56,995 nucleotides of DNA, taken from positions 1-56,995 of the forward strand of contig NZ_BAFW01000013.1 in NCBI RefSeq assembly GCF_000308535.1, in the 5' to 3' direction. The notes under the pieces were generated by a model. It ran no database searches, was not told where the DNA came from, and saw only the letters and a list, made by a program, of their open reading frames with translations. Origin of the DNA: Nocardia cerradoensis NBRC 101014. GTDB lineage: Bacteria; Actinomycetota; Actinomycetes; Mycobacteriales; Mycobacteriaceae. Every line of letters starts with the position of its first letter. The first letter of the stretch is position 1. Shown in pieces: positions 23,758-31,367 of this stretch. The position numbers and the translations under genes are program-made.

Positions 23758-26132
23758 ACTGTCCCCTGCGGTGCGCGATTGGACGGGTCGAGGGCGGCGG
23801 CGCGGGAGATGCGGGCGCCGATGGTGCGCAGCTCGTCGGCCAGCTCGCGGCGACGCTGCGCGAGGTCCGGGGTGCCGGGATCGAGCAGGCCGTGGTTCTC
23901 CGCGAGTTTCAACGCGCTGGAGAACAATTCCGACGATACCGACTCGGTGCTGTGCAGCCGCTGCTGCAGCAGCATCTGGCGTCCGACGGCCAGGCATTCG
24001 TCGATGAACTGTTTGCGGTCCAGCGGTGCGGCCGGATCGGCGGCGGCCAGGCGCTCGGCCACCACGAGCTGGGCATCGAAGAACGAGCGCACCACGCGGT
24101 GCGCCATGATGAATCCCGAATCGGCCAGCGCGCAGACCAGTTCCGCGGCACTTTCGCGCTGCTCCCACTCGCGGTCCAGCAGCAGCATTTCCGCGCTCAT
24201 CGCGGCCGCGAATTCGATCCGGTCGGGGAAGAAGAACTCGAATTTGAGCAGGTCGCGCAGCCGGTAGGCGGCATCCCAGATGACCTCGATCCCGGGTGCG
24301 GCGCCGGCCTGCTGGTCGGCGACCTCCAGAATCGCCAATTCCAGAATCGCGCGGTTCACGAACCAGTGCACGGCGCTGTTGCGATAGAACGCGGCTTCCA
24401 GATGGGCGCCCGCCTCGATCGAATACACCGGTTCCAGCCCGCCCCGGTACACCGTCACCACCTTGGCCAGCGACAGCTGTTCCAGAACCACCGCCAGACC
24501 CTGATCGTCGTTCAGCGTATCCAGCTCGCCGGTCGGCAGCGCGCGGCGTGAGATGTACCCGCAGACCGGCTCCAGCGTCCGACGCACCTCGCCGAGGGTG
24601 AGCGCGCGCTCGTGCACACCGAGCAGGGTCAGCGTCACCAGCGCGTTGACCGTGACCGGCGTGACCGCGTTGATGCCGACCGCCACCTCGAAGGCCAAGC
24701 GCTGCACGGCTTTGCGCTGGCGGTCCGCCACTTCCTCCGGTTCCGGGGCCAGGGATTCCGCGATCGGCTGCATCGGATCGCCGTGGGCGGCCAGCCGGTC
24801 GCGCGCCGACAGCGGCGCGCCGAAGCGGACGTAGACCCGCCCGGCGGAGTGCTGCTGGCTGCGGATGTAGCGGGCCAGCCAGGTCAGCCCCTCGGGTTTC
24901 TTGGCGCCGCCGACCTGTTCGGTCGCAATGGATCCCAGTTCGTTGAGCCGCTCGTAGGTGATCGACACCGGAACCAGCATCACATCGTCGATACGCCGCG
25001 AACGGATGGCCGAGGCCAGATAGTTCAGCAGTCCGAACCGGGGCGGGCGCAACTTCCCGGTACGGGTGCGCCCACCCTCGAAGTACCACTCCAGATTGAA
25101 GCGTTTGGCGAGCAGATAGGCGAAGTACTCCTCGACCACGGCCTTGTAGATCTCGTCGTCGCCGAAGCTGCGGCGAATGAAGACGGTGCCGGTGCGGCGC
25201 GCGATCGGCCCCATCGGCCAGAAGCTGAGATTGGCCCCGCCGATCACGTGGTTGGGTGGAAAGTCGTTGCGCGCCAACGCGTCGCCGAGGACGAACGCGT
25301 CCACGTAGGAACGGTGCGAGGGCAGGAACACCAGCGGGTAGTTGCGATTGAGCCGCCGCAGCGCGGCCAGCCCGGACCGGTCGCAGTCGATCTTCCAGGC
25401 CGAGGCGTGCACCGGCCGCATCGCCTGGGTGAACAGATCCGAGATCAACCGGCTCTGCGCGGCGACGAGTTCCCGCAGCGCCTTCTCGGCCCGCCGGTAC
25501 ACCTCCCGGGGTTCGGTACCGGTTTCGGTGGCGATGGCGTCGAGGCGGCGCAGGAAGTCGGGGGAGTCGAGAATCTCCTCGACCACCATCCGGGGGACCT
25601 TGTAGCGGTCGCCGATCACCGATCGTTCGGCCCGTTCGAGCGCCACCGTGCCCGCGCGGACGATCGCCCGCGCGAACGGTTCCGAACTTTCCGCGGCCCC
25701 GGGGTTGTTCGCGCGCAGATCGCTGAGCCGGGCGGGCTGCCCGGTGAGGATGAGATGCCGGTCGGGCGCCTTGTTCACCAGCCGGCGCTGCAGCAGCCGG
25801 TGCGGCCGGCGCGGATCGCTCAGCAGCGCCAGATCGGCGAAGGTGGTGCGCCGCACCCCGTCTCGTTCGGGCGGCAGCCACAGCACCCGGATGGGGATCA
25901 CGATGGGATCGTCGCGGCGGCCGACGAGCCGGGCGGCGATGGCGGTGGCGTCCAGGTCGATCTGCGTGACGGGAGCGTCGATGCCGAGTTCGGCGGCGAT
26001 CCCGCCCTCGGCGAGCCAGCCGCCGATCAGTTCGCGTTCCACCGGCGACACCGCATCGACCAGGGCGACCGCCGAGCGTGGCAGATCCTTCGCGGTACTC
26101 GGAGCCGGATTGCCGGCGGCGTGATCGATCAT
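23754..26132 (-). CDS. plsB: Glycerol-3-phosphate 1-O-acyltransferase (PlsB)
   Basis: A 792-residue membrane-associated enzyme for the first acylation in phospholipid synthesis. The acyltransferase blocks are present in order: FLPSHRSYVDAF (HX4D at 273-278), IGGANLSFWPMGPIARRTG, the block around EGGRTRTGKL, and VPVSITYERL; long N- and C-terminal helical regions match PlsB length. ATG 26132 is chosen for its GAGGAGGGG box and MIDHAAGNP start; the open frame reaches 26273 but would run into the iron boxes. Its promoter region (26133-26250) is shared with the divergent salicylate synthase gene. Confidence 0.95.
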   Translation of the reverse strand: MIDHAAGNPAPSTAKDLPRSAVALVDAVSPVERELIGGWLAEGGIAAELGIDAPVTQIDLDATAIAARLVGRRDDPIVIPIRVLWLPPERDGVRRTTFADLALLSDPRRPHRLLQRRLVNKAPDRHLILTGQPARLSDLRANNPGAAESSEPFARAIVRAGTVALERAERSVIGDRYKVPRMVVEEILDSPDFLRRLDAIATETGTEPREVYRRAEKALRELVAAQSRLISDLFTQAMRPVHASAWKIDCDRSGLAALRRLNRNYPLVFLPSHRSYVDAFVLGDALARNDFPPNHVIGGANLSFWPMGPIARRTGTVFIRRSFGDDEIYKAVVEEYFAYLLAKRFNLEWYFEGGRTRTGKLRPPRFGLLNYLASAIRSRRIDDVMLVPVSITYERLNELGSIATEQVGGAKKPEGLTWLARYIRSQQHSAGRVYVRFGAPLSARDRLAAHGDPMQPIAESLAPEPEEVADRQRKAVQRLAFEVAVGINAVTPVTVNALVTLTLLGVHERALTLGEVRRTLEPVCGYISRRALPTGELDTLNDDQGLAVVLEQLSLAKVVTVYRGGLEPVYSIEAGAHLEAAFYRNSAVHWFVNRAILELAILEVADQQAGAAPGIEVIWDAAYRLRDLLKFEFFFPDRIEFAAAMSAEMLLLDREWEQRESAAELVCALADSGFIMAHRVVRSFFDAQLVVAERLAAADPAAPLDRKQFIDECLAVGRQMLLQQRLHSTESVSSELFSSALKLAENHGLLDPGTPDLAQRRRELADELRTIGARISRAAALDPSNRAPQGTV

Positions 26133-26253
26133 GGCGGGCCCCTCCTCGACGGCGCTCCACCATTCAAGCTCGCGGAAGCGGATTCGCGCAGGAAGTTGGC
26201 CACGACGCTCGGAAAGCGAGTCCGATGTGTGCTCCGGCACAATACCGGGAAGG

Positions 26254-26272
26254 CCAGGTAATGCTAACCTCA
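26254..26272. promoter_or_regulatory. IdeR/DtxR-like iron box 1
   Basis: CCAGGTAATGCTAACCTCA matches the 19-base consensus TTAGGTTAGSCTAACCTAA at 14 positions. First of two boxes upstream of the salicylate synthase. Confidence 0.75.
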
Positions 26273-26282
26273 CCTCTTGTAG

Positions 26283-26301
26283 TTAGGTAAGCATAACCTT
26301 G
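26283..26301. promoter_or_regulatory. IdeR/DtxR-like iron box 2
   Basis: TTAGGTAAGCATAACCTTG matches the consensus at 15 of 19 positions. It ends 8 bases before the GTG start and touches the GGAGG ribosome-binding site, so bound repressor would cover the initiation region. Confidence 0.85.
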
Positions 26302-26309
26302 GAGGAACG

Positions 26310-27686
26310 GTGTCGACCACGGACGAGCGGGTGCGAAACGGTTACGGGGACGGTCCGGGGGCGACAGGACAGCTGGCACCGGGGACGGAGGTGACGGGCA
26401 CGGCGCCGGCGATCGCACCCGCCGACGCCATGGCGGCACTCGCCGCGGCCGACCGCTTCGGCGAGTACGTCGGGTACGAGGGCCCCGACGGCTGGGTGTT
26501 CGCCGCCGATCCGATCGGCAGCATCGAATTGGATTCCGGCGAACTGCGTGTCGAATGGGAGGGCCGGGCCACCGTCGAGCCGTGGCAGGGGCGTCCGGCC
26601 GCGGTGATCGACGCGGCGCTGGCCGCGCTCCCGCTGCAGGGACGCAACGCCTACGGCTGGATCGGATTCGAATTCTGCGCCTGGGCGCTGGGCGCCGACG
26701 CGCACGTACCGGCCCGAACCACTTTGGCGCATCTGATGATTCCGCGCATCGAGGTGCGCATCGACGCCTCCGGTGTGCGGGTGTCCGGTGCGACGCCCCG
26801 CGAGACCGCGGAGATCCACGAACTGATCGCGCAGGCGAGTGCGCAACCTCCGGCCCCGGCGCGGCCGGTGGATGTCACCATCGACCCCACCGACTACCGC
26901 GGCCGGGTCGCCGAGGCGGTCGACGAGATCCGGGCCGGGCGATATCAGAAGGTGATCCTGTCGCGGAAGGTGGATCTGCCCTTCCCCGTGGACGTTCCGC
27001 AGACCTATCGGCTCGGGCGCGCCAACAACACGCCCGCGCGTTCGTTCCTGTTGCGGCTGGGCGGCCTGGAGGCGGCCGGATTCAGCCCCGAACTGGTGGC
27101 CTCGGTCGACCGGCACCGGGTGGTGACCACCGAGCCGCTGGCCGGCACCCGCGCCTTCGGCCGTGGCGAGACGGCCGACGCCGCCGCCCGCGAAGAACTG
27201 GTCGGTGATCCGAAGGAAATCGTCGAGCACGCCATCTCGGTGCAGACCTCGTTCGGCGAGATCGCCGCGGTGGCCGAGCCGGGCAGTACCGCCGTCTCCG
27301 ATTTCATGGCGGTGCGTGAACGCGGCAGCGTGCAACATCTGGCCTCCACCGTGCGCGGCACCCTCGCCGGGGACAAGAGTGCCTGGGATGCGCTGGAAAT
27401 GCTGTTCCCGTCGGTGACCGCTTCGGGCATCCCCAAGCGCACCGGCGTGGACGCGGTGTTCCGCCTCGACCACGACGCCCGTGGCCTGTATTCCGGTGCG
27501 GTGGTGACCGTTTCGGCCGACGGTGCGCTGGAGGCGACGTTGGTGCTGCGGGCTATCTATCAGACCACGGAGGGCGCGTGGTTGCGCGCCGGAGCCGGCA
27601 TCGTCTCGCAGTCGCGCCCGGAGCGCGAATTCACCGAGACCTGCGAAAAGCTGGGCAGCGTAGCGCCGTACGTCGTCGAAGCCTGA
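26310..27686 (+). CDS. mbtI: Salicylate synthase (MbtI/Irp9 type)
   Basis: A 458-residue chorismate-utilising enzyme that makes salicylate via isochorismate, the aryl cap of mycobactin- and nocobactin-type siderophores. Long stretches follow M. tuberculosis MbtI: AGRYQKVILSRKV, TYRLGRANNTPARSFLL, TTEPLAGTRAFGRG, SKEIVEHAIS-like DPKEIVEHAIS, VRERGSVQHL, FPSVTASGIPK, RGLYSGAVV and WLRAGAGIV. The N-terminal 40 residues are an extra variable tail. The GTG at 26310 follows GGAGG. Two iron boxes just upstream predict repression by an IdeR-type regulator with iron. It is convergent with the salicyl-AMP ligase; no NRPS genes are in the window. Confidence 0.95.
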   Translation: MSTTDERVRNGYGDGPGATGQLAPGTEVTGTAPAIAPADAMAALAAADRFGEYVGYEGPDGWVFAADPIGSIELDSGELRVEWEGRATVEPWQGRPAAVIDAALAALPLQGRNAYGWIGFEFCAWALGADAHVPARTTLAHLMIPRIEVRIDASGVRVSGATPRETAEIHELIAQASAQPPAPARPVDVTIDPTDYRGRVAEAVDEIRAGRYQKVILSRKVDLPFPVDVPQTYRLGRANNTPARSFLLRLGGLEAAGFSPELVASVDRHRVVTTEPLAGTRAFGRGETADAAAREELVGDPKEIVEHAISVQTSFGEIAAVAEPGSTAVSDFMAVRERGSVQHLASTVRGTLAGDKSAWDALEMLFPSVTASGIPKRTGVDAVFRLDHDARGLYSGAVVTVSADGALEATLVLRAIYQTTEGAWLRAGAGIVSQSRPEREFTETCEKLGSVAPYVVEA

Positions 27687-27705
27687 CGCGGGGGAACGTG
27701 GACCG

Positions 27706-27731
27706 AGCCCGGCGGGAGTTCCCGCCGGGCT
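27706..27731. terminator. Bidirectional terminator between mbtI and the salicyl-AMP ligase
   Basis: An 11-bp stem (AGCCCGGCGGG and complement) with loop AGTT lies between the two convergent stops and can serve both. Confidence 0.85.
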
Positions 27732-27792
27732 TCGTCGTACCGTGGCCGTTCGCCGAGTCCGGTTCGGCGACAAGGCTGTTCGGCGGCGAGGT

Positions 27793-29439
27793 TCAGTGCG
27801 ATGCTGTCGCGGACTCGGTGTCGTAGCGGGCCCGCAGGACCTTCTTGTCGATCTTGCCGACAGCCGTGAACGGCAGCGCGTCGGCCTGCTCGAGGATGTC
27901 GGGCAGTTTGTAGGTCGCCAGGCCGCGAGCGGTGAGGAACTCCTTGATCTCGACCAGGCTCGGCATCTCGCCGTCGATCACCAGTACGGCACAGACCTTT
28001 TCGCCGAGGGCCGCGTCCGGCAGGCCGACCGCGGCAGCATGACGGACCGCGGGGTGGGCCAGCAGGTGTTCCTCGAGTTCGTCGCAGGAGATGTTCTCGC
28101 CGCCGCGGTTGATCACATCCTTGATCCGGCCGGAGACGATCAGATGCCCGCTCGGCAGTTGCCGCACCAGATCGCCGCTGCGGTAGTAGCCGTCGGGGGT
28201 GATGGCGCGGGAATTGTGTTCCGGGGCGCGGTAATAGCCGCGGATGGTGTACGGGCCGCGGGTGAGGAGTTCGCCCTCCTCGCCGGGCGCGACGTCGTTG
28301 CCTTCGCCGTCGACCACGCGGACCTCGTCGGCCGGGGAGAGCGGGCGTCCTTGCGAGACCGCGATCGTTTCCTCGGGATCGTCGAGGCGGGTGTAGTTGA
28401 TCAGCCCCTCGGCCATGCCGAACACCTGCTGCAGTGTCGCGCCCAGTGCGGGAGACACCTCGCGCGCGTTGACCTCGGCCAATTTCGCGCCGCCGACCTG
28501 CAACAGCCGCAGGCTGGAGAGGTCGGCTTCCTCCCATTCCACTGCCGCACACCACAATTGGGCCAGCGGCGGTACCACCGCCGTCACGGTGACGCCGTAA
28601 CGTTCGATGGTCGCGAACGCGTTCTCCGGACTCGGGTCGGCCAGCATGACGATCGACGCGCCCGCCGCGACCGCGCCCAGAATGCCCGGGCACGACAGCG
28701 GGAAGTTGTGCGCGGCCGGCAGTGTCGCCATGTACACGTCGTCGGAGGTCAGCGCGCAGATCTCGGCGCTGGTGCGGGCGTTGTAGTGGTAGTCGTCGTG
28801 GGTGCGGGCGATGAGTTTCGGCAGGCCGGTGGTGCCGCCGGAAACGAGCATCACCGCGATCCCGGACGCGTCGACGGCCGGCAGCGAACCACCGTCGCGC
28901 GCAACCGTTCTCAGGTCGACATAGGCGCCGGGATCACCGAGGACGAAGATCGTGCGCAACGACGGCACCCGCTCGGCCACCGCGGCCGCCAGTTCGCGGT
29001 AATCGAAGTCGCCGACCTTGTCGGCCACGATGTAGCCGGCCGCGCCCGAGAGCCGGGTCAGATGTTCGATCTCGGCCTGCCGATGCGCCGGCAGGGCCAG
29101 TACCGGCACGATTCCGGCGCGCAGCAGCCCGAACAGCACCTCGACGAATTCGGTCACGTTGGGCAGTTGGACCACGACGCGGTCGCCGGGCTCGAGTCCG
29201 GCGGCGAGCAACCCGTGGGCCGTGCGGTCGGCGCGGCGATCGAGCTCGGCATAGTCGATCGGTCCGGCCTCGGTATGCAGGGCGGGACGCTGAGGCCCGG
29301 TGCGGGCGGCGTCGCGCAGCAGGTCGCCCAGCGGTTCGCCGCGCCAGTAGCCCGCGGCTCGGTAGCGCTCGGCGAGTTCGGCCGGAAACGGTACGAAACC
29401 GTCGAGCAGGTCCTGCTGAGCGGGGGATATCGAAGTCAC
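27793..29439 (-). CDS. mbtA: Salicyl-AMP / 2,3-dihydroxybenzoyl-AMP ligase (MbtA/DhbE-like)
   Basis: A 548-residue stand-alone adenylation enzyme that activates an aryl acid for loading on an aryl-carrier protein. Family marks: FPAELAERYRAAGYW near the N-terminus, SGGTTGLPKLIARTHDDY at 200-217, AAHNFPLSCPG, VFGMAEGLINYTRLDD, and the catalytic lysine in FTAVGKIDKKVLR. With salicylate synthase next to it, salicylate is the likely substrate. GTG 29439 is chosen for its GAGGCG box and family-like start; the frame is open further upstream. The iron box at 29487-29505 lies 48 bases before the start. Confidence 0.93.
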   Translation of the reverse strand: MTSISPAQQDLLDGFVPFPAELAERYRAAGYWRGEPLGDLLRDAARTGPQRPALHTEAGPIDYAELDRRADRTAHGLLAAGLEPGDRVVVQLPNVTEFVEVLFGLLRAGIVPVLALPAHRQAEIEHLTRLSGAAGYIVADKVGDFDYRELAAAVAERVPSLRTIFVLGDPGAYVDLRTVARDGGSLPAVDASGIAVMLVSGGTTGLPKLIARTHDDYHYNARTSAEICALTSDDVYMATLPAAHNFPLSCPGILGAVAAGASIVMLADPSPENAFATIERYGVTVTAVVPPLAQLWCAAVEWEEADLSSLRLLQVGGAKLAEVNAREVSPALGATLQQVFGMAEGLINYTRLDDPEETIAVSQGRPLSPADEVRVVDGEGNDVAPGEEGELLTRGPYTIRGYYRAPEHNSRAITPDGYYRSGDLVRQLPSGHLIVSGRIKDVINRGGENISCDELEEHLLAHPAVRHAAAVGLPDAALGEKVCAVLVIDGEMPSLVEIKEFLTARGLATYKLPDILEQADALPFTAVGKIDKKVLRARYDTESATASH

Positions 29440-29486
29440 GGGTATCGCCTCACGGGTCGAGCTGCGCAGTATCGAAGCTGCCTTAG

Positions 29487-29505
29487 ATAGGTTAGGCAAC
29501 CCTAT
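29487..29505. promoter_or_regulatory. IdeR/DtxR-like iron box of the salicyl-AMP ligase
   Basis: ATAGGTTAGGCAACCCTAT matches the 19-base consensus at 15 positions. It controls the leftward ligase gene; the rightward SDR starts 100 bases away and could also be affected. Confidence 0.85.
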
Positions 29506-29605
29506 ATTAGAATAGGTGGCCTCGCGTCCCGGGTGGGCCGAAACGCCGCGGCCCGGCTCCGCGACAACAGCGCGCACCGGCCCGTGCCCGCCTAGACTCG
29601 TGCGG

Positions 29606-30487
29606 GTGAGCGGTTGGAACATCTCCGATATTCCGGACCAGAGTGGGCGCACGATCATCGTGACCGGCGCGAACAGCGGACTGGGCGCGGCCACCACCAG
29701 GGCGTTGGCGCAGGCCGGTGCGCAGGTGATCATGGCCTGCCGCGACGAGGTGAAGGCCCGCGCGGTCGCCGACACCATCGGCGAACGGGTGCAGGTGCGC
29801 CGGCTCGACCTGGCCGACCTGTCCTCGATCCGCGAATTCGCGCGCACGATCGAGAATGCCGACGTGCTGATCAACAACGCCGGCGTGATGGCCCTGCCGC
29901 TGCGCCGCACCGCCGACGGCTTCGAAATGCAGTTCGGGACCAACCATCTCGGCCATTTCGCGCTGACCGGGCTGCTGCTCGACAAGATCTCCGATCGCGT
30001 CGTCACGGTATCCAGCGGCGCCCACATGATCGGCCGCATCGACCTCGCCGATCCGAACTACCAGCACCGGCGCTACGAGCGCTGGCGCGCCTACGGTCAG
30101 TCGAAACTGGCGAATCTGATGTTCGCCTACGAACTGCAGCGCCGCCTCACCGCGGCCGGTTCGCCGAAGGTCTCGGTGGCGGCCCACCCCGGCTACGCCA
30201 GCACCGAACTGCAGTCGCACACCGAGTCGTTCCTGGACGCGATCATGGCCCTGGGCAACCGGATTCTCGCCCAGTCGGCCGAAATGGGCGCCCTGCCAAG
30301 CCTTTACGCCGCCACCGCGAAGGTCGAACCCGGCGCGTTCTACGGCCCGACCCGCCTCGGTGGCCTGCGCGGCTACCCCGAGCGCTGCGGCTCCTCGGCC
30401 GCCTCCCGCGACGAAGTCACCGCCCGCCGCCTCTGGGACCTGTCCGAACAACTGACCGACGTCACCTACTCGTTCGCCCGCCGCTGA
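29606..30487 (+). CDS. SDR oxidoreductase, protochlorophyllide-reductase/retinol-dehydrogenase-like
   Basis: A 293-residue SDR: TGANSGLG near residues 20-27 for the cofactor, NNAGVMALP, TNHLGHFALTGLL, VSSGAH, the catalytic YGQSKLAN, and the AHPGYASTELQ segment typical of the broad group of actinobacterial SDRs related to POR and retinol dehydrogenases. The substrate is unknown. The GTG at 29606 has a TAGACT -10 element 7 bases upstream and no ribosome-binding site, so a leaderless mRNA is likely. It is divergent from the iron-regulated ligase. Confidence 0.88.
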   Translation: MSGWNISDIPDQSGRTIIVTGANSGLGAATTRALAQAGAQVIMACRDEVKARAVADTIGERVQVRRLDLADLSSIREFARTIENADVLINNAGVMALPLRRTADGFEMQFGTNHLGHFALTGLLLDKISDRVVTVSSGAHMIGRIDLADPNYQHRRYERWRAYGQSKLANLMFAYELQRRLTAAGSPKVSVAAHPGYASTELQSHTESFLDAIMALGNRILAQSAEMGALPSLYAATAKVEPGAFYGPTRLGGLRGYPERCGSSAASRDEVTARRLWDLSEQLTDVTYSFARR

Positions 30488-30500
30488 GCCGAACCGACCC

Positions 30501-30535
30501 GGTGTGACCGGCATCACTTCCGGTGATGTCACACC
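30501..30535 (+). terminator. Imperfect hairpin after the SDR gene
   Basis: GGTGTGA...TCACACC outer arms and CATCAC...GTGATG inner arms pair with a 4-base CCGG bulge on one side. Its right arm contains the TGTCACA of the promoter at 30527, so it may be an operator rather than a terminator. Confidence 0.5.
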
Positions 30536-30554
30536 CCGTGGGTGCTGTTCCGTC
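30527..30554 (+). promoter_or_regulatory. ECF41-type promoter before the AhpD-like gene
   Basis: TGTCACA (30527-30533) and CGTC (30551-30554) are separated by 17 bases. These match the -35 and -10 elements I know for ECF41 sigma factors, and such a sigma factor is encoded at 34168-35109. Confidence 0.65.
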
Positions 30555-30608
30555 ATCTCTGTGTAGCGACGCCGCGCAGCGCGGCTCACTTTCCACAGGA
30601 GGATGGTC

Positions 30609-31079
30609 ATGGAACCCCGTTTCGCTCTGTTCAACAACGAGATCGCCGCCAAGTTCGTCAAGCGGATCGGTAACGCGGGCCAGGTCGTGGACAACTCACC
30701 GCTGCCCAAGGCCACCCAGGAGTTGGTCAAGCTGCGCGCCAGCCAGATCAACGGGTGCGGCTTCTGCACCGATATGCACTCCAAGGACGCGGCCGCCGCG
30801 GGGGAGACCTCGGTGCGGCTCAATCTGGTCGCCGCGTGGCGCGAGGCGATCGTCTTCACCGAGGCAGAGCGGGCCGCGCTCGCGCTGACCGAGGAAGGCA
30901 CCCGCATCGCCGATGTCCACCGCGGCATCAGCGAGGAGACCTGGGAGCAGGTGCGCAAGCACTACGACGACGAGCAGATCGGCGCCCTGATCTCGCTCAT
31001 CGCGCTGATCAACGCCTACAACCGGCTCAATGTCATCGCCGGTACCCCGGCCGGCACCTACGAGCCCGGCATGTTCTGA
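30609..31079 (+). CDS. Carboxymuconolactone decarboxylase/AhpD-like peroxidase protein
   Basis: A 156-residue helical protein of the CMD/AhpD family with the redox centre CGFCTDMH (CxxCxxxH) near residues 52-59, expected for alkylhydroperoxidase-type thiol chemistry. AGGAGG lies 6 bases before ATG 30609; an ATG at 30603 would leave no spacing. Small CMD proteins of this kind are the typical partners of ECF41 sigma factors, and an ECF41-type promoter is found upstream although the sigma gene is 3 kb away. A detoxifying role against peroxides or reactive organics is inferred. Confidence 0.92.
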   Translation: MEPRFALFNNEIAAKFVKRIGNAGQVVDNSPLPKATQELVKLRASQINGCGFCTDMHSKDAAAAGETSVRLNLVAAWREAIVFTEAERAALALTEEGTRIADVHRGISEETWEQVRKHYDDEQIGALISLIALINAYNRLNVIAGTPAGTYEPGMF

Positions 31080-31096
31080 GCGCCGCACGCGAATTC

Positions 31097-31133
31097 GGGC
31101 CCGGCACAGGATCGTTCGATCCCGGCCGGGCCC
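31097..31133 (+). terminator. Hairpin after the AhpD-like gene
   Basis: GGGCCCGG/CCGGGCCC outer stem and GGATCG/CGATCC inner stem, 17 bases past the stop. Confidence 0.8.
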
Positions 31134-31207
31134 CGTCGTATCCACGGTGGCTGTGGGGACCGTCACGTCCGCCCACCCGGCCGGAGCCACCCGCGCCGCG
31201 CCCCTGG

Positions 31208-31367
31208 TACAGTCGCCCTCGTGCAGCGCGCGTATTTCTGGTTTACCAAGCCGGCCCCGGGTGGGTCGGTCGGTGACCCGCGCTGACCTTCTCCCACCCC
31301 GAGCCGGACTGCAGACCGGCTCCACGGGATTTCGCTCGGTGGGTCGGCCTGAGAAAAGGAACCCATC
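31208..31367 (+). promoter_or_regulatory. Leader/attenuator region of the DAHP synthase gene
   Basis: A TACAGT -10 element (31208-31213) is followed 7 bases later by the leader peptide ORF (31221-31286). Downstream are competing hairpins: GGGTC...GACCC (about 31263-31279), GAGCCGG...CCGGCTC (31301-31322), and a longer pairing of CCCACCCCGAGC with GCTCGGTGGG that excludes the second. Such mutually exclusive folds suit ribosome-mediated attenuation. No strong T-run follows. Confidence 0.65.
31221..31286 (+). CDS. Aromatic-amino-acid leader peptide (Tyr-Phe-Trp-Phe)
   Basis: A 21-codon ORF from GTG to TGA ending 81 bases before the DAHP synthase start. Codons 5-8 read Tyr-Phe-Trp-Phe, all three end products of the pathway whose first enzyme follows. 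Lack of any charged aromatic tRNA would stall the ribosome here. In Corynebacterium glutamicum a comparable leader (aroR) precedes aroF. The TACAGT element 7 bases upstream suggests that the ORF begins at the transcript 5' end. Confidence 0.8.
   Translation: MQRAYFWFTKPAPGGSVGDPR

Noticed and set aside
23758..26163. Continuous open frame upstream of the HAD-PlsC gene, giving a protein of over 1200 residues
   Set aside because: The upstream part is only an out-of-frame reading of plsB, Arg/Gly/Ala-rich; the GTG at 23757 with the stop overlap is the natural start.
30501..30535. CRP/FNR-type site from the GTGTGA...TCACA arms
   Set aside because: The arms are too far apart and bulged for a 16-base CRP site; hairpin and ECF41 -35 element explain it better.
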